Positions 1 to 9,750 of a DNA stretch of 64,000 nt are shown piece after piece. The notes under the pieces were generated by a model. It ran no database searches. It saw nothing but the letters and a program-made list of their open reading frames with translations, and was not told the DNA's origin. Source of the stretch: an uncultured Bacteroidales bacterium (GTDB lineage: Bacteria > Bacteroidota > Bacteroidia > Bacteroidales > Bacteroidaceae); assembly GCA_902775975.1 (NCBI GenBank), contig CACYOC010000021.1, positions 18,253 to 82,252 on the forward strand. Reading direction: 5' to 3'. Each line of letters begins with the position of its first letter. Within the stretch, counting starts at the first letter, position 1. A program made the translations under genes and the position numbers.

Positions 1-2439
1 GGGATCCATCTTGATGTTGAATTTCTCTTTGCGGGAATGGCGTTGTACCGTGCCATATTTCGGTGTGAAGTCGCATGAGACGATGGGAGTAATTTTAAAT
101 TGGAAGTTCCATCCTGGCATCTCAACCTTACCACCTTTCTCCTCAGGTTCTTTCTTTGCCACGATGTATTTTTGCCAAAACTTAACCAATGCAGCCCATA
201 TGGTAGTCCCAAACTGCGAAAATGCCAAATCAAGACCGGAGAGTGCTCTTTCATAGGTACCGCCATAGACAAAGTTTGTAGCGATATTGATCGTAGTTTC
301 TGATGTAGATATCTGATTGACGAACTCTTCGCTATAGCTCATGCCAGTGGCACCGTCAACATCGAAGTTCTTGTAGAGCTTCGTGGCATTCAACTTCTCA
401 TACTCATTGACAGTCATCATGGCTGCCCATTCAAGGATGCTTTCGAAGTAGTGTGCTACCTTGTCCTGCAGCGGATTGGGTGAGCTCTGCGGCTTGATGA
501 TAACATAGTTGATACCGTCCTTTGGTGTGAAGCAGGTGTCGTTATAGACGATTTCCCAACCCGTCTCTCCAAGTTCGACATTGGTCTTCATATTCACGAC
601 ACCGAAATATGGGTCATCAGGCTCGCGAAGCGACAGATAGACATTTTGTCCCGTAGCGTTAGCCTGTCGCTGAGCCTCTTCTTTCGTGCCAGTGAACATG
701 AGCGCCTTGCAATGATCTGCCAGTTCGGGAATGAGCTGATCAGTGATGTATTTCTGCGAGTGTATGAAGGTGGACTGGAACTCCTGTCCGACAGCCATCG
801 TCTCGAAACTTACCAGATATGCGGGTTTGTTTGTCTCACCGTCCGTTCCTTCGGCGATGACATGCATGCGACCGGCAGCGATTTCACCCTTTCGGGTTTG
901 ATAGACGCTGTCGTTGATAGCTCCGATGGTCACGGCTGGCGTCATGATTACATTGGCATTGATACCCAGATAGACATCGGCATCGGCACCTACACGATAT
1001 TTGTTGTCGCTGGTGGAAATATCGGTATTGACGTTCATGGTGTAGTTGTATCCCACCTCCGACTTGTTGTTCCAGACGAGGTCGAAGTCGATGTCAACTG
1101 CGTTCTCACCGCGAAGCCATACACCGGCACCCATACCTTGCCAAGTGTTCCAAGACGTACCGATACCGAACTGCACGTTGACGCCTCGTTTCATGTCCAT
1201 GTCGAGTGTAAACGTGCGTGTGAGCGTCGAGCCCTTGGAGAGCGTAGCACTTGACATAGAGCCTGGCGGGTCGCGGAGGATATCGACGAGTATAGGCTTT
1301 CCTATCGACATCACATCTTTGGCTCCTGGTTGTGGAGCTATATTAAGAATGTACGCACGCAAGGGTTCTGCCTGATAGTAGGTACCGTCCATTTCAAGTG
1401 TCAGGTTGAGTGTCCGCAGGGCGTCCTGTTTTGACAGCGTATAAGGCATTGCCTTGGCTTTCACCTGATAGACGTACTGTCCCAGACTGTCCAGACTCAG
1501 TGTGTCGCGGTGTGTACTGCTGATGAATCCGTTACGGATGGTCACCTTTCCTCCTGAGAGGTGTACGACGTCAATGGAATCCGGACGGTTGCTTCCGTTA
1601 TAGCGATATTTCTCGGTTGCAGAAATCTGTATGGGGTACGAGCGCTCGACGTTGAACACGGGATATCCAAAAGTGTATTCAGCCATCAGCGAGTCTTTCA
1701 GACCTGCAGGCCAGTTGGGTTTGCGCACGGGGCGCGCCAACTCCATCTTGACATCGTTACCGTCCATTCCGTGGTAAACATAATAGCGATTACCCAAGTA
1801 TTCGAAGGGGTCGAAACTTATCTGCTTGTACTCGATGTCAACGGGGGCGTGGTAGATGCGGTTGTAGATGGCATTATAATTCACCTCTACCTGTTTGAGG
1901 TCTTGTCCGCTCTTGCTGCGCCACTCTCCTTCGATGATGTCCTTATGTTCTGTCAGCGAGTCGGTGAGGTCGATGACGTCGCTGGTGTGACCGTCCTGGA
2001 ACAGCGTGGGATAGCCCTGAGCGGTAATCTTCTCTATCTTCCACTTCACAGGCGGCAGCATTACTTGATACTCTCCGGTACGCACGTCGGGATAAACCTC
2101 CTTGCGATATAGTGAAGTGTGTACGCGGGTCTTGTATTCGATGTCGTCGTGACTGGTGTGCAGGAATTCCTCGTCGCACTCCTTGAGTTTGTTGTCTTGG
2201 ATGTCCCAAACCAGTCGCGAGGCTTTATCACCTTCGAGACTGAACACCATCTTCAGATCGTCGCCCAGGTTGTTGCGGCTCAGCGAGTTGCCCAACGGAA
2301 TTGCTTCCTGGTCTTTACCGCCCGCTACGCGTCCGATAAGTTTCACGCGTGTATCATCATAGAAATAGACGTTAGCGACGTCGGTGGTGATGTTGTGTTC
2401 CTTCGTCGAGGTGTCTCCACCGGCATAGTAGTATCCTTC
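1..2439 (-). pseudogene. Continuation of the interrupted large secreted protein, runs off the window
   Basis: Reading every triplet from the TAG at 2440-2442 down to base 1 gives 813 codons with no stop, beginning EGYYYAGGDTSTKEHN. The sense is protein-like throughout, with beta-rich extracellular-type sequence in which Asp, Asn, Thr and Tyr are common. No signal peptide or start signal lies at the break, and the first in-frame ATG is at 2250, so this part probably cannot be exported alone. It is best seen as the C-terminal part of the protein that starts at 5292. The true C-terminus lies outside the window. I do not recognise a named family here. Confidence 0.7.
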
Positions 2440-5292
2440 CTAATAGAATGTATGTTTGTCCATCACGGCCTGGATGATGTGCTTGCCGGGCAGCATGCGG
2501 AACGAGAACTTTCCTTCGAAATCGGATGTCACCTTTCCTGCAGCGGTATGTACCTCATAGCCATCGACGAGGAACGAAGCGCCCTGTACGGGAATGCTGG
2601 TGCCGTTATAGAGCACGTATCCTGTGAAACGTACATTGTTCTCGACGAACATGACAACGTCGTTGATGGTATTCGTTCCAGGCTCGGTGCCAAAGGTAAT
2701 CATGCGCACATCGCTATATCCGTTGATATTGGGTGCGATGTTATAGTTTCCCGAGAGGTCATTGCCCCAGTACGGCAGGTCTTCTTTACGGAAGAATCCG
2801 CTCTCGTCGGTCTTAGCGGTAACGTGGACGGTAGTGCCGTCGGTTGACGAGATGTTGACGTCGATATTGGGGATACCAGTACCATCGGCAAAGCGTACAT
2901 AGCCTTCCACAGCTCCAGAGTTCTTACAACCACCCTGGATGGTGTCGGTTGACTGATAGTCCACACCCTCAAAGTCGTTGGCAGCCAGCACGCAGTAGTC
3001 ATATTGATGACGCGGTGCGGTCTTCTTGTCTTCGTACTCTGTATTGGTCAGGTTGGTGGCTATCGTCTCCCAAGCGTCGGGTCCCTTGGCTCGGTCGTGT
3101 CGTCGCACGATGAAGTAGTCGATGGCTCCGTTATCGGTGTTCCACTCTAAGAGTGCCGAGCTCTGGCGGGTATGGATGTTGAGTGACGATGGAATGATGT
3201 GTCCTGTGTTCTGATAGAAGAAGTTGTCGGCAGGAACCTTCACTTCCACCGGACCGGAGCTGTGCTTGAAGGGCGATGTGCCGTCTTCCACGATCAGCCT
3301 CATGCTGTATTTGAGGCACGAGCGTGTCAACGCCACTTCTATCTGTTTCTGACGCACCTGTTCCGTAGTCAGCTCCATAGTCATCTTGCCCACCTCGTCA
3401 CCATTACGGTTGGTCATGGTGACTTCGAGCCTCATCTTTGCCCTGTCGTCCCACACATAGCAGTTAGTCTCGTCGTTGGACTTGTAATCCCATTTGACGA
3501 GTGCTTTCGACTCGTCACGATTGCTCCAATCTGCTGTGGCCGATATAGGCTGTAACAAGGAGACGTTAACGAATGTCGGCTTGGTGGTTTGAACGGTGTT
3601 GTTAATATCATATCCCCATAGCGAGGAGAGTGCTGCACGCGACAAGCGGTAACGCACAAAAGGTGCTCCAGACGATGCATCGATAAACTCCGAGGTAACT
3701 GTCGATATGAGTGTTGAGTCTTTAAAACTGTAGTCTTTCTGACTGATATCCAGCTCTATCGTTGCCAGATCCTTGAAGTCCTCGTCCTTGCCGCTCAGCG
3801 AGCGCTGAATGAGGAACTGGTCGGTATCGATAAGATCAGGATAGTCCACATCGCTGATTTCCCAGTTGAATTGGACGTCGCCGTTCTCCACTACTTTCGA
3901 TTTGAAGTTAATGGGAGCATGCACCATAGGTACGTCCTTCAGTGTGTCAACGACGACGTTAGTGTTGGTTTCGGGATAGGTCGATTCACCCAGCTTATCT
4001 TTGCTCCACGAGGCAGTGGTGATGCTTGCCGACAACAATACCTCGTTATGGGTATCGGTAGCGGGAAGCAGGAGGAATCCTGAGTAGCTGTTCTCCTTCA
4101 GGGGCACTTTTTCGACTTTTATCGTCTGCCCCTGAGCATTCGTGTAGGTAGCTTGTAACCAGTTCATGGTGTGGTCACTGACTACAGGTATCTTGACCGT
4201 ATTCTCCTCGCCCTTAGTATTGCTGGGAATAGCGTCAAAAGCTTCAAGGGTGACGTCATCGAGCGAGATGCTGCCGATGTCGCGGTTGTAAGTTTCTGTG
4301 GCACCTCCCTGATAGTAGATGGTACCCTTGACGCAGAGTGTATAGGTCTTGCCCGACAGGGAGGCGGGATAGTACCAGTCCAGTTCTGCAAAGGCGTTGC
4401 CCGTGGCCTTGCCCTTGCCGTCGTTGCGGTAATAGGACAGTCTGGTGACGTTGCCTGTTATCTGCAGGTATTTGGGTGAATAGGTGACGGAGTTGGTAAG
4501 GAACAACGTTGACTCCTCGGAGAGGTTATTCTGGAACTCGGCGATGACGTAGTCGTTATTCGAATCGCTGTTCTTCTCGTCAACCGTAAAGATTTTCGTC
4601 TCCACGCCGTTTTCATCCTTCAGATAGTATTCACCGCCGTGTAGCGTCCGGAATGGGTCATAGTCACTGGAGAGCAACTTGAAGTGCATGCAGTTACGAC
4701 CATTGGGGTTGAAGGTGAAAGCATCGTAGGGGGAGTCGAAGATGCCTCGTCCCTGATTGCTGTAAGTGACGTGCATATAGATGTCATCACCGCCAGCGTT
4801 GGCATTCAGGTCGTAGCCATCGACACTGCCGGACTTCTTGGTATTGAAGTACACGCCAGTCACCACGCGCTTGTCGTCGAACTGTGTTCGCGTATAGTAC
4901 AGGTGGATGTCGTGTCCACCGGCGTTATTGTTCAGGTCGCCCTTCGAATTGCGGAAGTCGCTGCTACCGGTAGTGGGTGCCAGTTCCCACTTGATGCCGT
5001 CCTCAGTAAATTCCTGTTTCGGATTACTCGTTCTGATGACATGGAAGTCGGTGATGAATCCCTGTGCGGGATGTTCCTCTGTTGCCTGTTTGTAGAGCAG
5101 ATAGATATAGTCTCCCTTGGCACCGTCATTCAAGTCCTTGTCATAACTTTTCCATCCATCCTGCTTACGGACGCTGCTGCTGCCACCACCGGCCAACAGG
5201 ATGTCGGTAAAATACTTTTCCCAATACTTCTGCTGTGCCCATGAACCCTGTGCGACGAGTGTCATCAGCAGTACGGCAAGCAGGTTGCGCAT
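2440..5292 (-). pseudogene. Large secreted multidomain protein, 5' part up to an in-frame TAG
   Basis: The start is taken as the ATG at 5292, which has AAAGGAAGA just upstream and opens a clear signal peptide (MRNLLAVLLMTLVAQGSWAQ). An upstream ATG at 5310 is possible; the still longer reading needs a TTG. About 950 codons follow. They hold beta-rich, fibronectin-III-like stretches and, near the end, two carboxypeptidase-regulatory-like segments (GAVEGYVRFADGTGIPN and VRFTGYVLYNGTSIPV). The frame meets TAG at 2440-2442 after MDKHTFY, yet the same frame stays open to base 1. I infer one giant exported or surface protein broken by a nonsense mutation or a sequence error. The function is unknown; a surface adhesin or matrix role is only a guess. 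Confidence 0.7.
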
Positions 5293-5354
5293 GATTCTTC
5301 CTTTATTCATAGTCTTAAGGTATTTGGTTAATATTCCATCATAAATCAAAGATT

Positions 5355-5395
5355 CCTAACTCCTCCCCTCTCTCGATTGGAGAAGGGAGGTTAGG
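5355..5395. repeat. G/C-rich palindrome behind the C69 dipeptidase gene
   Basis: CCTAAC-t-CCTCCC (5355-5367) faces GGGAGG-TTAGG (5385-5395) around an inner TCTC/GAGA stem. It lies immediately downstream of the dipeptidase stop, so it may end that transcript. It also resembles the G/C-rich intergenic palindromes found elsewhere in this window. Confidence 0.5.
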
Positions 5396-5396
5396 C

Positions 5397-7043
5397 TTAT
5401 TGCTTCAAATATCTTTCGCCTGTCTGTTCGACAAGTCTCCGCTTGAATGTCTCAGGATATCCCGGACGCTTGACGGTAGCTCCCAACCCATACTCCGAAC
5501 GCTTGAAGTGTCCGTTCTCTTCGGGTTTCACCGCCATGTCGTTATACTTCACAATCAAATACGTTGCCAGCTGCTTCCAGCGTGCCAGCATCTGCTGTGC
5601 TTGGCGGACGCTATATTCGTTGAGGAACCGCTGACGGGCGGCAGGTTCCATGGCCTTTGCCTGTGCTTCTATCTGCGGCTGCTGCTGGAAATAAGACTGC
5701 TGCAGCGAGTCGCGCACCTCCTTCAGAGAGGGGAACAGCGCCGAGTAGCGCGGATAAACCATGTTTGACACCCAGTTCTCTACCCAGTAGGCATTCTTCA
5801 TGGAGAAGTTCAGCGCGTCAGCACCGGGAGTATTGTAACATTCCGGGCGCTCGGTCATCGAGCAATAGATGGGGGTATAAGCCACCATGTTGCCGTCGTC
5901 ATTGCCAAACCAGAAGCACCCACCGACCTCACGGGGCAGCCATGAACGCATCTGCGACACATAACTCCATGCCGTCTGCTGCGTACTGGTGGGACGCTCG
6001 TTGAAATAATCCTTGCCATCCACCTTGAAGAAGAGCGGTGTGGGACGATAGGGCATCTGCCAGATACCAGCGCCGATGTCGGTAGAGTCGATGGCCATGG
6101 GGGTTCCCTCGAAGTGGTCGCGCATGTCGTTCATGACGTCAGCCACACTGACTTTCTTGTCGGGAATGACCCACAGCGGCATGTCCTCAGCATCTTTATC
6201 AATGCCCAATGCCCACGGCAGATAGCGCTCCATGCCTTTCACGTGGTGGTTAAAAAAGCTCCAGACACGGGCATCACAGATGCGGCGTCCCGAGAAGTCG
6301 GGGAAGGCGTAGGCATTCTTCCATGAGAAATCCTCGTCCTTGCCGTCAAACCACCCCATCTTGCGGGCATACTTGATGACATTCTTGGAATACAGCACGT
6401 TCTCCTTGTCTTTCAGGGGGAACTTGCCGATACGGCTCTGGTTGGCATGTCCAGAGATAGCGTTATCGGGGATGCGACGTGCCACCCAAACGACACGCTC
6501 CTTCGACTTGGCACGGTCAGGGCCGCAGCCTTGCATCTCCAGAATCCAGGCTTCGTTGGGGTCGCAGAGGGTAAACGTCTCGCCCTCGCTGTAGTAGCCG
6601 TACTTTTCCACCAGTGCCGTCATGATTTGGATGGCCTCACGGGCGGTCTTCGAACGTTGGAGACCAATGTATATCAATGAACCGTAGTCGATGACACCTG
6701 TCGAATCGACCATCTCCTCGCGTCCGCCATAGGTTGTTTCACCGATGGTTACCTGCCATTCGTTGATGTTACCCACCACATTATACGTCTCCTCGGCTTC
6801 GGGAATCTCACCGAGATACTTGTTGGTGTCCCACTCGTAAATCTTGCGCATCTCGCCCTTCGCATGCTTAGCGGCAGGGTAATGTGCCAGATTCATGAAC
6901 GCGCCGTACGAGTCGGCATTGTACGAACAGATGACCGAGCCATCTGCAGAGGCGTTTTTTCCTACGATAAAATTGGTGCAGGCGTAGCTGTCACCTAAGG
7001 CCATCAGCAGGAAGCTAACGGCTGTGAATAATGCTTTTTTCAT
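5397..7043 (-). CDS. C69 family dipeptidase, exported
   Basis: A 548-residue peptidase that should hydrolyse dipeptides in the periplasm. The signal peptide (residues 1-21, ending DSYA) is followed directly by Cys22 in CTNFIVGKNASADGSV, the N-terminal nucleophile motif of the C69 (U34) Ntn-hydrolase family, so cleavage by signal peptidase would expose the catalytic Cys. Length and C-terminus match the family. ATG at 7041-7043 lies a short distance from a good promoter at 7067-7098. Downstream on the same strand is the large secreted protein. Together with the C1, M20 and M48 peptidases elsewhere it fits a peptide-using organism. The family call is firm; the substrate is inferred. Confidence 0.9.
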   Translation of the reverse strand: MKKALFTAVSFLLMALGDSYACTNFIVGKNASADGSVICSYNADSYGAFMNLAHYPAAKHAKGEMRKIYEWDTNKYLGEIPEAEETYNVVGNINEWQVTIGETTYGGREEMVDSTGVIDYGSLIYIGLQRSKTAREAIQIMTALVEKYGYYSEGETFTLCDPNEAWILEMQGCGPDRAKSKERVVWVARRIPDNAISGHANQSRIGKFPLKDKENVLYSKNVIKYARKMGWFDGKDEDFSWKNAYAFPDFSGRRICDARVWSFFNHHVKGMERYLPWALGIDKDAEDMPLWVIPDKKVSVADVMNDMRDHFEGTPMAIDSTDIGAGIWQMPYRPTPLFFKVDGKDYFNERPTSTQQTAWSYVSQMRSWLPREVGGCFWFGNDDGNMVAYTPIYCSMTERPECYNTPGADALNFSMKNAYWVENWVSNMVYPRYSALFPSLKEVRDSLQQSYFQQQPQIEAQAKAMEPAARQRFLNEYSVRQAQQMLARWKQLATYLIVKYNDMAVKPEENGHFKRSEYGLGATVKRPGYPETFKRRLVEQTGERYLKQ

Positions 7044-7066
7044 AATGGTTGTATATATACTGTTTG

Positions 7067-7098
7067 CAAAAGTACGAATTTATATGCAAACCACCAAA
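7067..7098 (-). promoter_or_regulatory. Promoter of the C69 dipeptidase gene
   Basis: On the minus strand TACTTTTG (7067-7074) is preceded after 20 bases by TTTG (7095-7098). This is the Bacteroidetes -7/-33 pattern. Confidence 0.75.
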
Positions 7099-7137
7099 CA
7101 AAAACGCCTTTTTTTAAACCTACTACAGTAATCTGTG

Positions 7138-8340
7138 CTACCACCGCCACTCGTAGCACGGCCATAGGCACTGTTGCCACAGCTGATAGCGGTTGACAAG
7201 ACGGTAGGAATCGCAGCTTCCTATCCATTCCAAACGGGAAGGTCGGGAAGTACGGGGAGGCTTCACCCTGCTGTCACGTACACCGTGAACCGTAAACTCA
7301 TAGCGAGCCTCGTTGCCGTAGTAGTCTTGCAGGATATAGGTGAGGTGATAGGGGCGTTCTTCTGTAAAGTGTACGTATCCGTCGTTCACATCGGTATGCA
7401 GCACGGGCAGCCGCATGCCGTCCTCCCGATAGGATTTCATGTACCAGATACGGGTACGTCGCCAGTGGTCGTAGTCGCCCCAGCGATTCACTTCCGGCTG
7501 ACACGATATGGGAATGCTGTCCACGTCGGCACGGAACACCTCGCGTCCATCGACCAACAACCGCGTATGACGGATGCCGTAATGATTGTACGTCAACTCC
7601 GAGTAGTCGTCAGCCCACAGGGCAAAGCCTACCCTGCCCCATGCGGTAAAGTCCCGTTCGATGCTCCATGTCGTACGCTGCTTCTTGGTGTCTGGTTGTC
7701 CGAAGCCGAAAGTCTGCTTGCTGCTGCCGCCGTTGAAGACACCTTCACCCTCCACAGGAACAGCCATGAAGGAATGGGCTTGCGGTGCTACGGTGTCAGC
7801 AATGACGTGTGCCAGGAATGCCAGCGGGTCGCGCATAGCCCAAGTCTTCGTATCGTGAATCTCCAAGTGGAGATGCGGCCCCGTGGAATGTCCGGTATTG
7901 CCGCTGATGGCGATGAGGTCGCCGGCACGGACGGGAAACTGCGTCTCTGGGAAGTACAGCGAGAGCGTATCCTTTGAGCCGGTACGATTCAGCACGGCTT
8001 CGTACTGGTCGGCAAAGCGCTTCAGATGGCAATAGACGCTGGTGTTTCCGTCGGGATGACTGACGTAGATGGCATTGCCGAAGCCATACATGTTGACGGT
8101 GAGACGGCTGACGTAGCCGTCTGCAACGGAAAAGATGTCCTTGCCCTCGACGTTGCCCGTCTTCACGTCGATGCCGCCGTGAAAGTGCCATGGGCGCGGT
8201 TCTCCGAAGTTGCCCGCCAGAATGATGTCGTAATCGACGGGCGAGACATATTCAATATCAGAATTGCTGACAGGCTCGGAACCATTGCCACAGCCTGCCA
8301 GCAAGAGGAAACAACATGCAAGGAATGTATTTCTCAACAT
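7138..8340 (-). CDS. M23 family metallopeptidase lipoprotein
   Basis: A 400-residue protein with a lipoprotein signal (LLLAGC, lipid-modified Cys17). It is then an LytM/M23 zinc endopeptidase domain. The metal ligands are visible as H54 and D58 in HFHGGID and H156/H158 in GPHLHLE. The long C-terminal part (about 190-400) is beta-rich and not assigned. It probably trims peptidoglycan at the inner face of the outer membrane, or acts as a cell-wall hydrolase activator. Its ATG overlaps the nadC stop by 7 bases (ATGTTGA), so translation is likely coupled to nadC. Confidence 0.88.
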   Translation of the reverse strand: MLRNTFLACCFLLLAGCGNGSEPVSNSDIEYVSPVDYDIILAGNFGEPRPWHFHGGIDVKTGNVEGKDIFSVADGYVSRLTVNMYGFGNAIYVSHPDGNTSVYCHLKRFADQYEAVLNRTGSKDTLSLYFPETQFPVRAGDLIAISGNTGHSTGPHLHLEIHDTKTWAMRDPLAFLAHVIADTVAPQAHSFMAVPVEGEGVFNGGSSKQTFGFGQPDTKKQRTTWSIERDFTAWGRVGFALWADDYSELTYNHYGIRHTRLLVDGREVFRADVDSIPISCQPEVNRWGDYDHWRRTRIWYMKSYREDGMRLPVLHTDVNDGYVHFTEERPYHLTYILQDYYGNEARYEFTVHGVRDSRVKPPRTSRPSRLEWIGSCDSYRLVNRYQLWQQCLWPCYEWRW

Positions 8341-9218
8341 GCCTTAAACGACATATCCAAGCCCTTAACGCTATGGGTCAGGGCACCCACCGAGATGAAG
8401 TCAACACCCTGTTCGGCATAGTCGCGGATGGTGTCGAAGGTGATGCCGCCCGAGGACTCCGTCTCGTAGCGACCGGCAATGATATCGACAGCTTTCTTGG
8501 TGTCTGCCACGGAGAAATTGTCGAGCATGATGCGATCGACGCCGCCGTGGTCGAGCACCTGCTGCAGCTCATCAAAGGTACGAACCTCTATTTCAATCTT
8601 CAGCTGCAAATTTTTCGCTTTCAGATAATTATGACAGCGGTCAATGGCATTCACAATACCTCCTGCGAAATCCACATGGTTGTCCTTCAGCAGGATCATG
8701 TCGAAGAGTCCGATGCGGTGGTTACAGCCTCCTCCAATCTTCACGGCCTGCTTCTCGAGCATGCGCATGCCGGGTGTTGTCTTGCGGGTGTCGAGCACAC
8801 GGGTCTTGGTACCCTTCAGGTGCTGAACATACTTATCCGTCATCGTAGCGATACCGCTCATGCGCTGCATGATGTTGAGCATCAGGCGCTCCGTCTGCAG
8901 CAGCGAGCGCACGCGTCCGGTGACGACCATAGCGATATCGCCCTTCTTGACGCGCGTACCGTCCTGCATGAGCACTTCCACCTGCATGTCGGGGTCGAAG
9001 CGGTGGAACACTTCCTTGGCGACCTCGACGCCTGCCAGGATGCCGTCTTCCTTGATCAGGAGATGCGACTTACCCATAGCCTCCTCGGGGATGCAGCACA
9101 GGGTGGTATGGTCACCGTCACCGATATCCTCTGCGAACGAGAGGTCGATGAGCCTATCTACCAGTTCCTCGACGTTGATGTCGAAGCCTTGTCTATAAAA
9201 ATCAATGTTCAGCATCAT
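8334..9218 (-). CDS. nadC: Nicotinate-nucleotide pyrophosphorylase (carboxylating)
   Basis: Quinolinate phosphoribosyltransferase, 294 residues. It makes nicotinate mononucleotide from quinolinate and PRPP in de novo NAD synthesis, in the cytosol. Family motifs are present: EDIGDGDHTT near the N-terminus, TRKTTPGMR and KIGGGCNHRIGLFDMILLKDNH in the middle (written here in parts of the known motif), and the glycine-rich SSGGI and ISVGALTHS at the C-terminus. I chose the ATG at 9218; an apparent earlier start at 9224 is a TTG. No nadA or nadB is nearby. It sits between an outer-membrane barrel gene (16 bases) and the M23 gene (overlap). Confidence 0.95.
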   Translation of the reverse strand: MMLNIDFYRQGFDINVEELVDRLIDLSFAEDIGDGDHTTLCCIPEEAMGKSHLLIKEDGILAGVEVAKEVFHRFDPDMQVEVLMQDGTRVKKGDIAMVVTGRVRSLLQTERLMLNIMQRMSGIATMTDKYVQHLKGTKTRVLDTRKTTPGMRMLEKQAVKIGGGCNHRIGLFDMILLKDNHVDFAGGIVNAIDRCHNYLKAKNLQLKIEIEVRTFDELQQVLDHGGVDRIMLDNFSVADTKKAVDIIAGRYETESSGGITFDTIRDYAEQGVDFISVGALTHSVKGLDMSFKAC

Positions 9219-9234
9219 TCTCAAGTGTTAATTC

Positions 9235-9726
9235 TTAATTCTTCCTCTGGTCACTAAACAAATAGACGCCGATGCCCAGGCGCAAGCCATAGCACGAGTA
9301 GTCGAACTTCTTGGTAGAGAAGTCCATGTAGAGCTCGGGTTCGAACGTCACCGTGCGGCTGATAAAGAAGGCATAGCCCACCTGTACGCCCGGCAGTACG
9401 TCGTTGTAGCTGTTAGCGTGCTTGTACTTCACGCTGGCACCGAGGAAGAGGCCGTTCTGCTCGATATAGTAGCGACCGCCGACACCGAGGTTGAACGTGT
9501 CGCCCGTGTCTCCCAGATGGTTGTAACCGATTTGCAGCGTGGGCATCAGGTTGTCAGCAAACAGATAACCCACCTTGGCATCGAAGCCTAAATGAAAGTT
9601 CTTGGCCTGGCTGCCGATGTCGAATCCCGACATGGAAGCACCGATGAAAGCCTTACCTTGTTCGAACTGTGCGTTTGCAGCCACTGACATGAGCAGTGCT
9701 ACAGCAAATAATGCGATTTTCTTCAT
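9235..9726 (-). CDS. Small outer-membrane beta-barrel protein
   Basis: A 163-residue protein with a signal peptide (MKKIALFAVALLMSVAANA). Alternating hydrophobic strands follow, ending in an aromatic-rich LRLGIGVYLF, as in 8-stranded OmpA/OmpX-like barrels (outer membrane beta-barrel domain families of Bacteroidetes). There is no peptidoglycan-binding domain. It lies 24 bases downstream of cstA and 16 bases upstream of nadC, so all may be cotranscribed. Its exact role, whether porin or structural, cannot be read from the sequence. Confidence 0.8.
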   Translation of the reverse strand: MKKIALFAVALLMSVAANAQFEQGKAFIGASMSGFDIGSQAKNFHLGFDAKVGYLFADNLMPTLQIGYNHLGDTGDTFNLGVGGRYYIEQNGLFLGASVKYKHANSYNDVLPGVQVGYAFFISRTVTFEPELYMDFSTKKFDYSCYGLRLGIGVYLFSDQRKN

Positions 9727-9750
9727 AATATCAAATTTATTAAATTGTTG

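Noticed and set aside
2440-2442. TAG as a sense codon (recoding or pyrrolysine)
   Set aside because: TAG is used as a normal stop by other genes here, no pyl genes are visible, and only one such codon was found.
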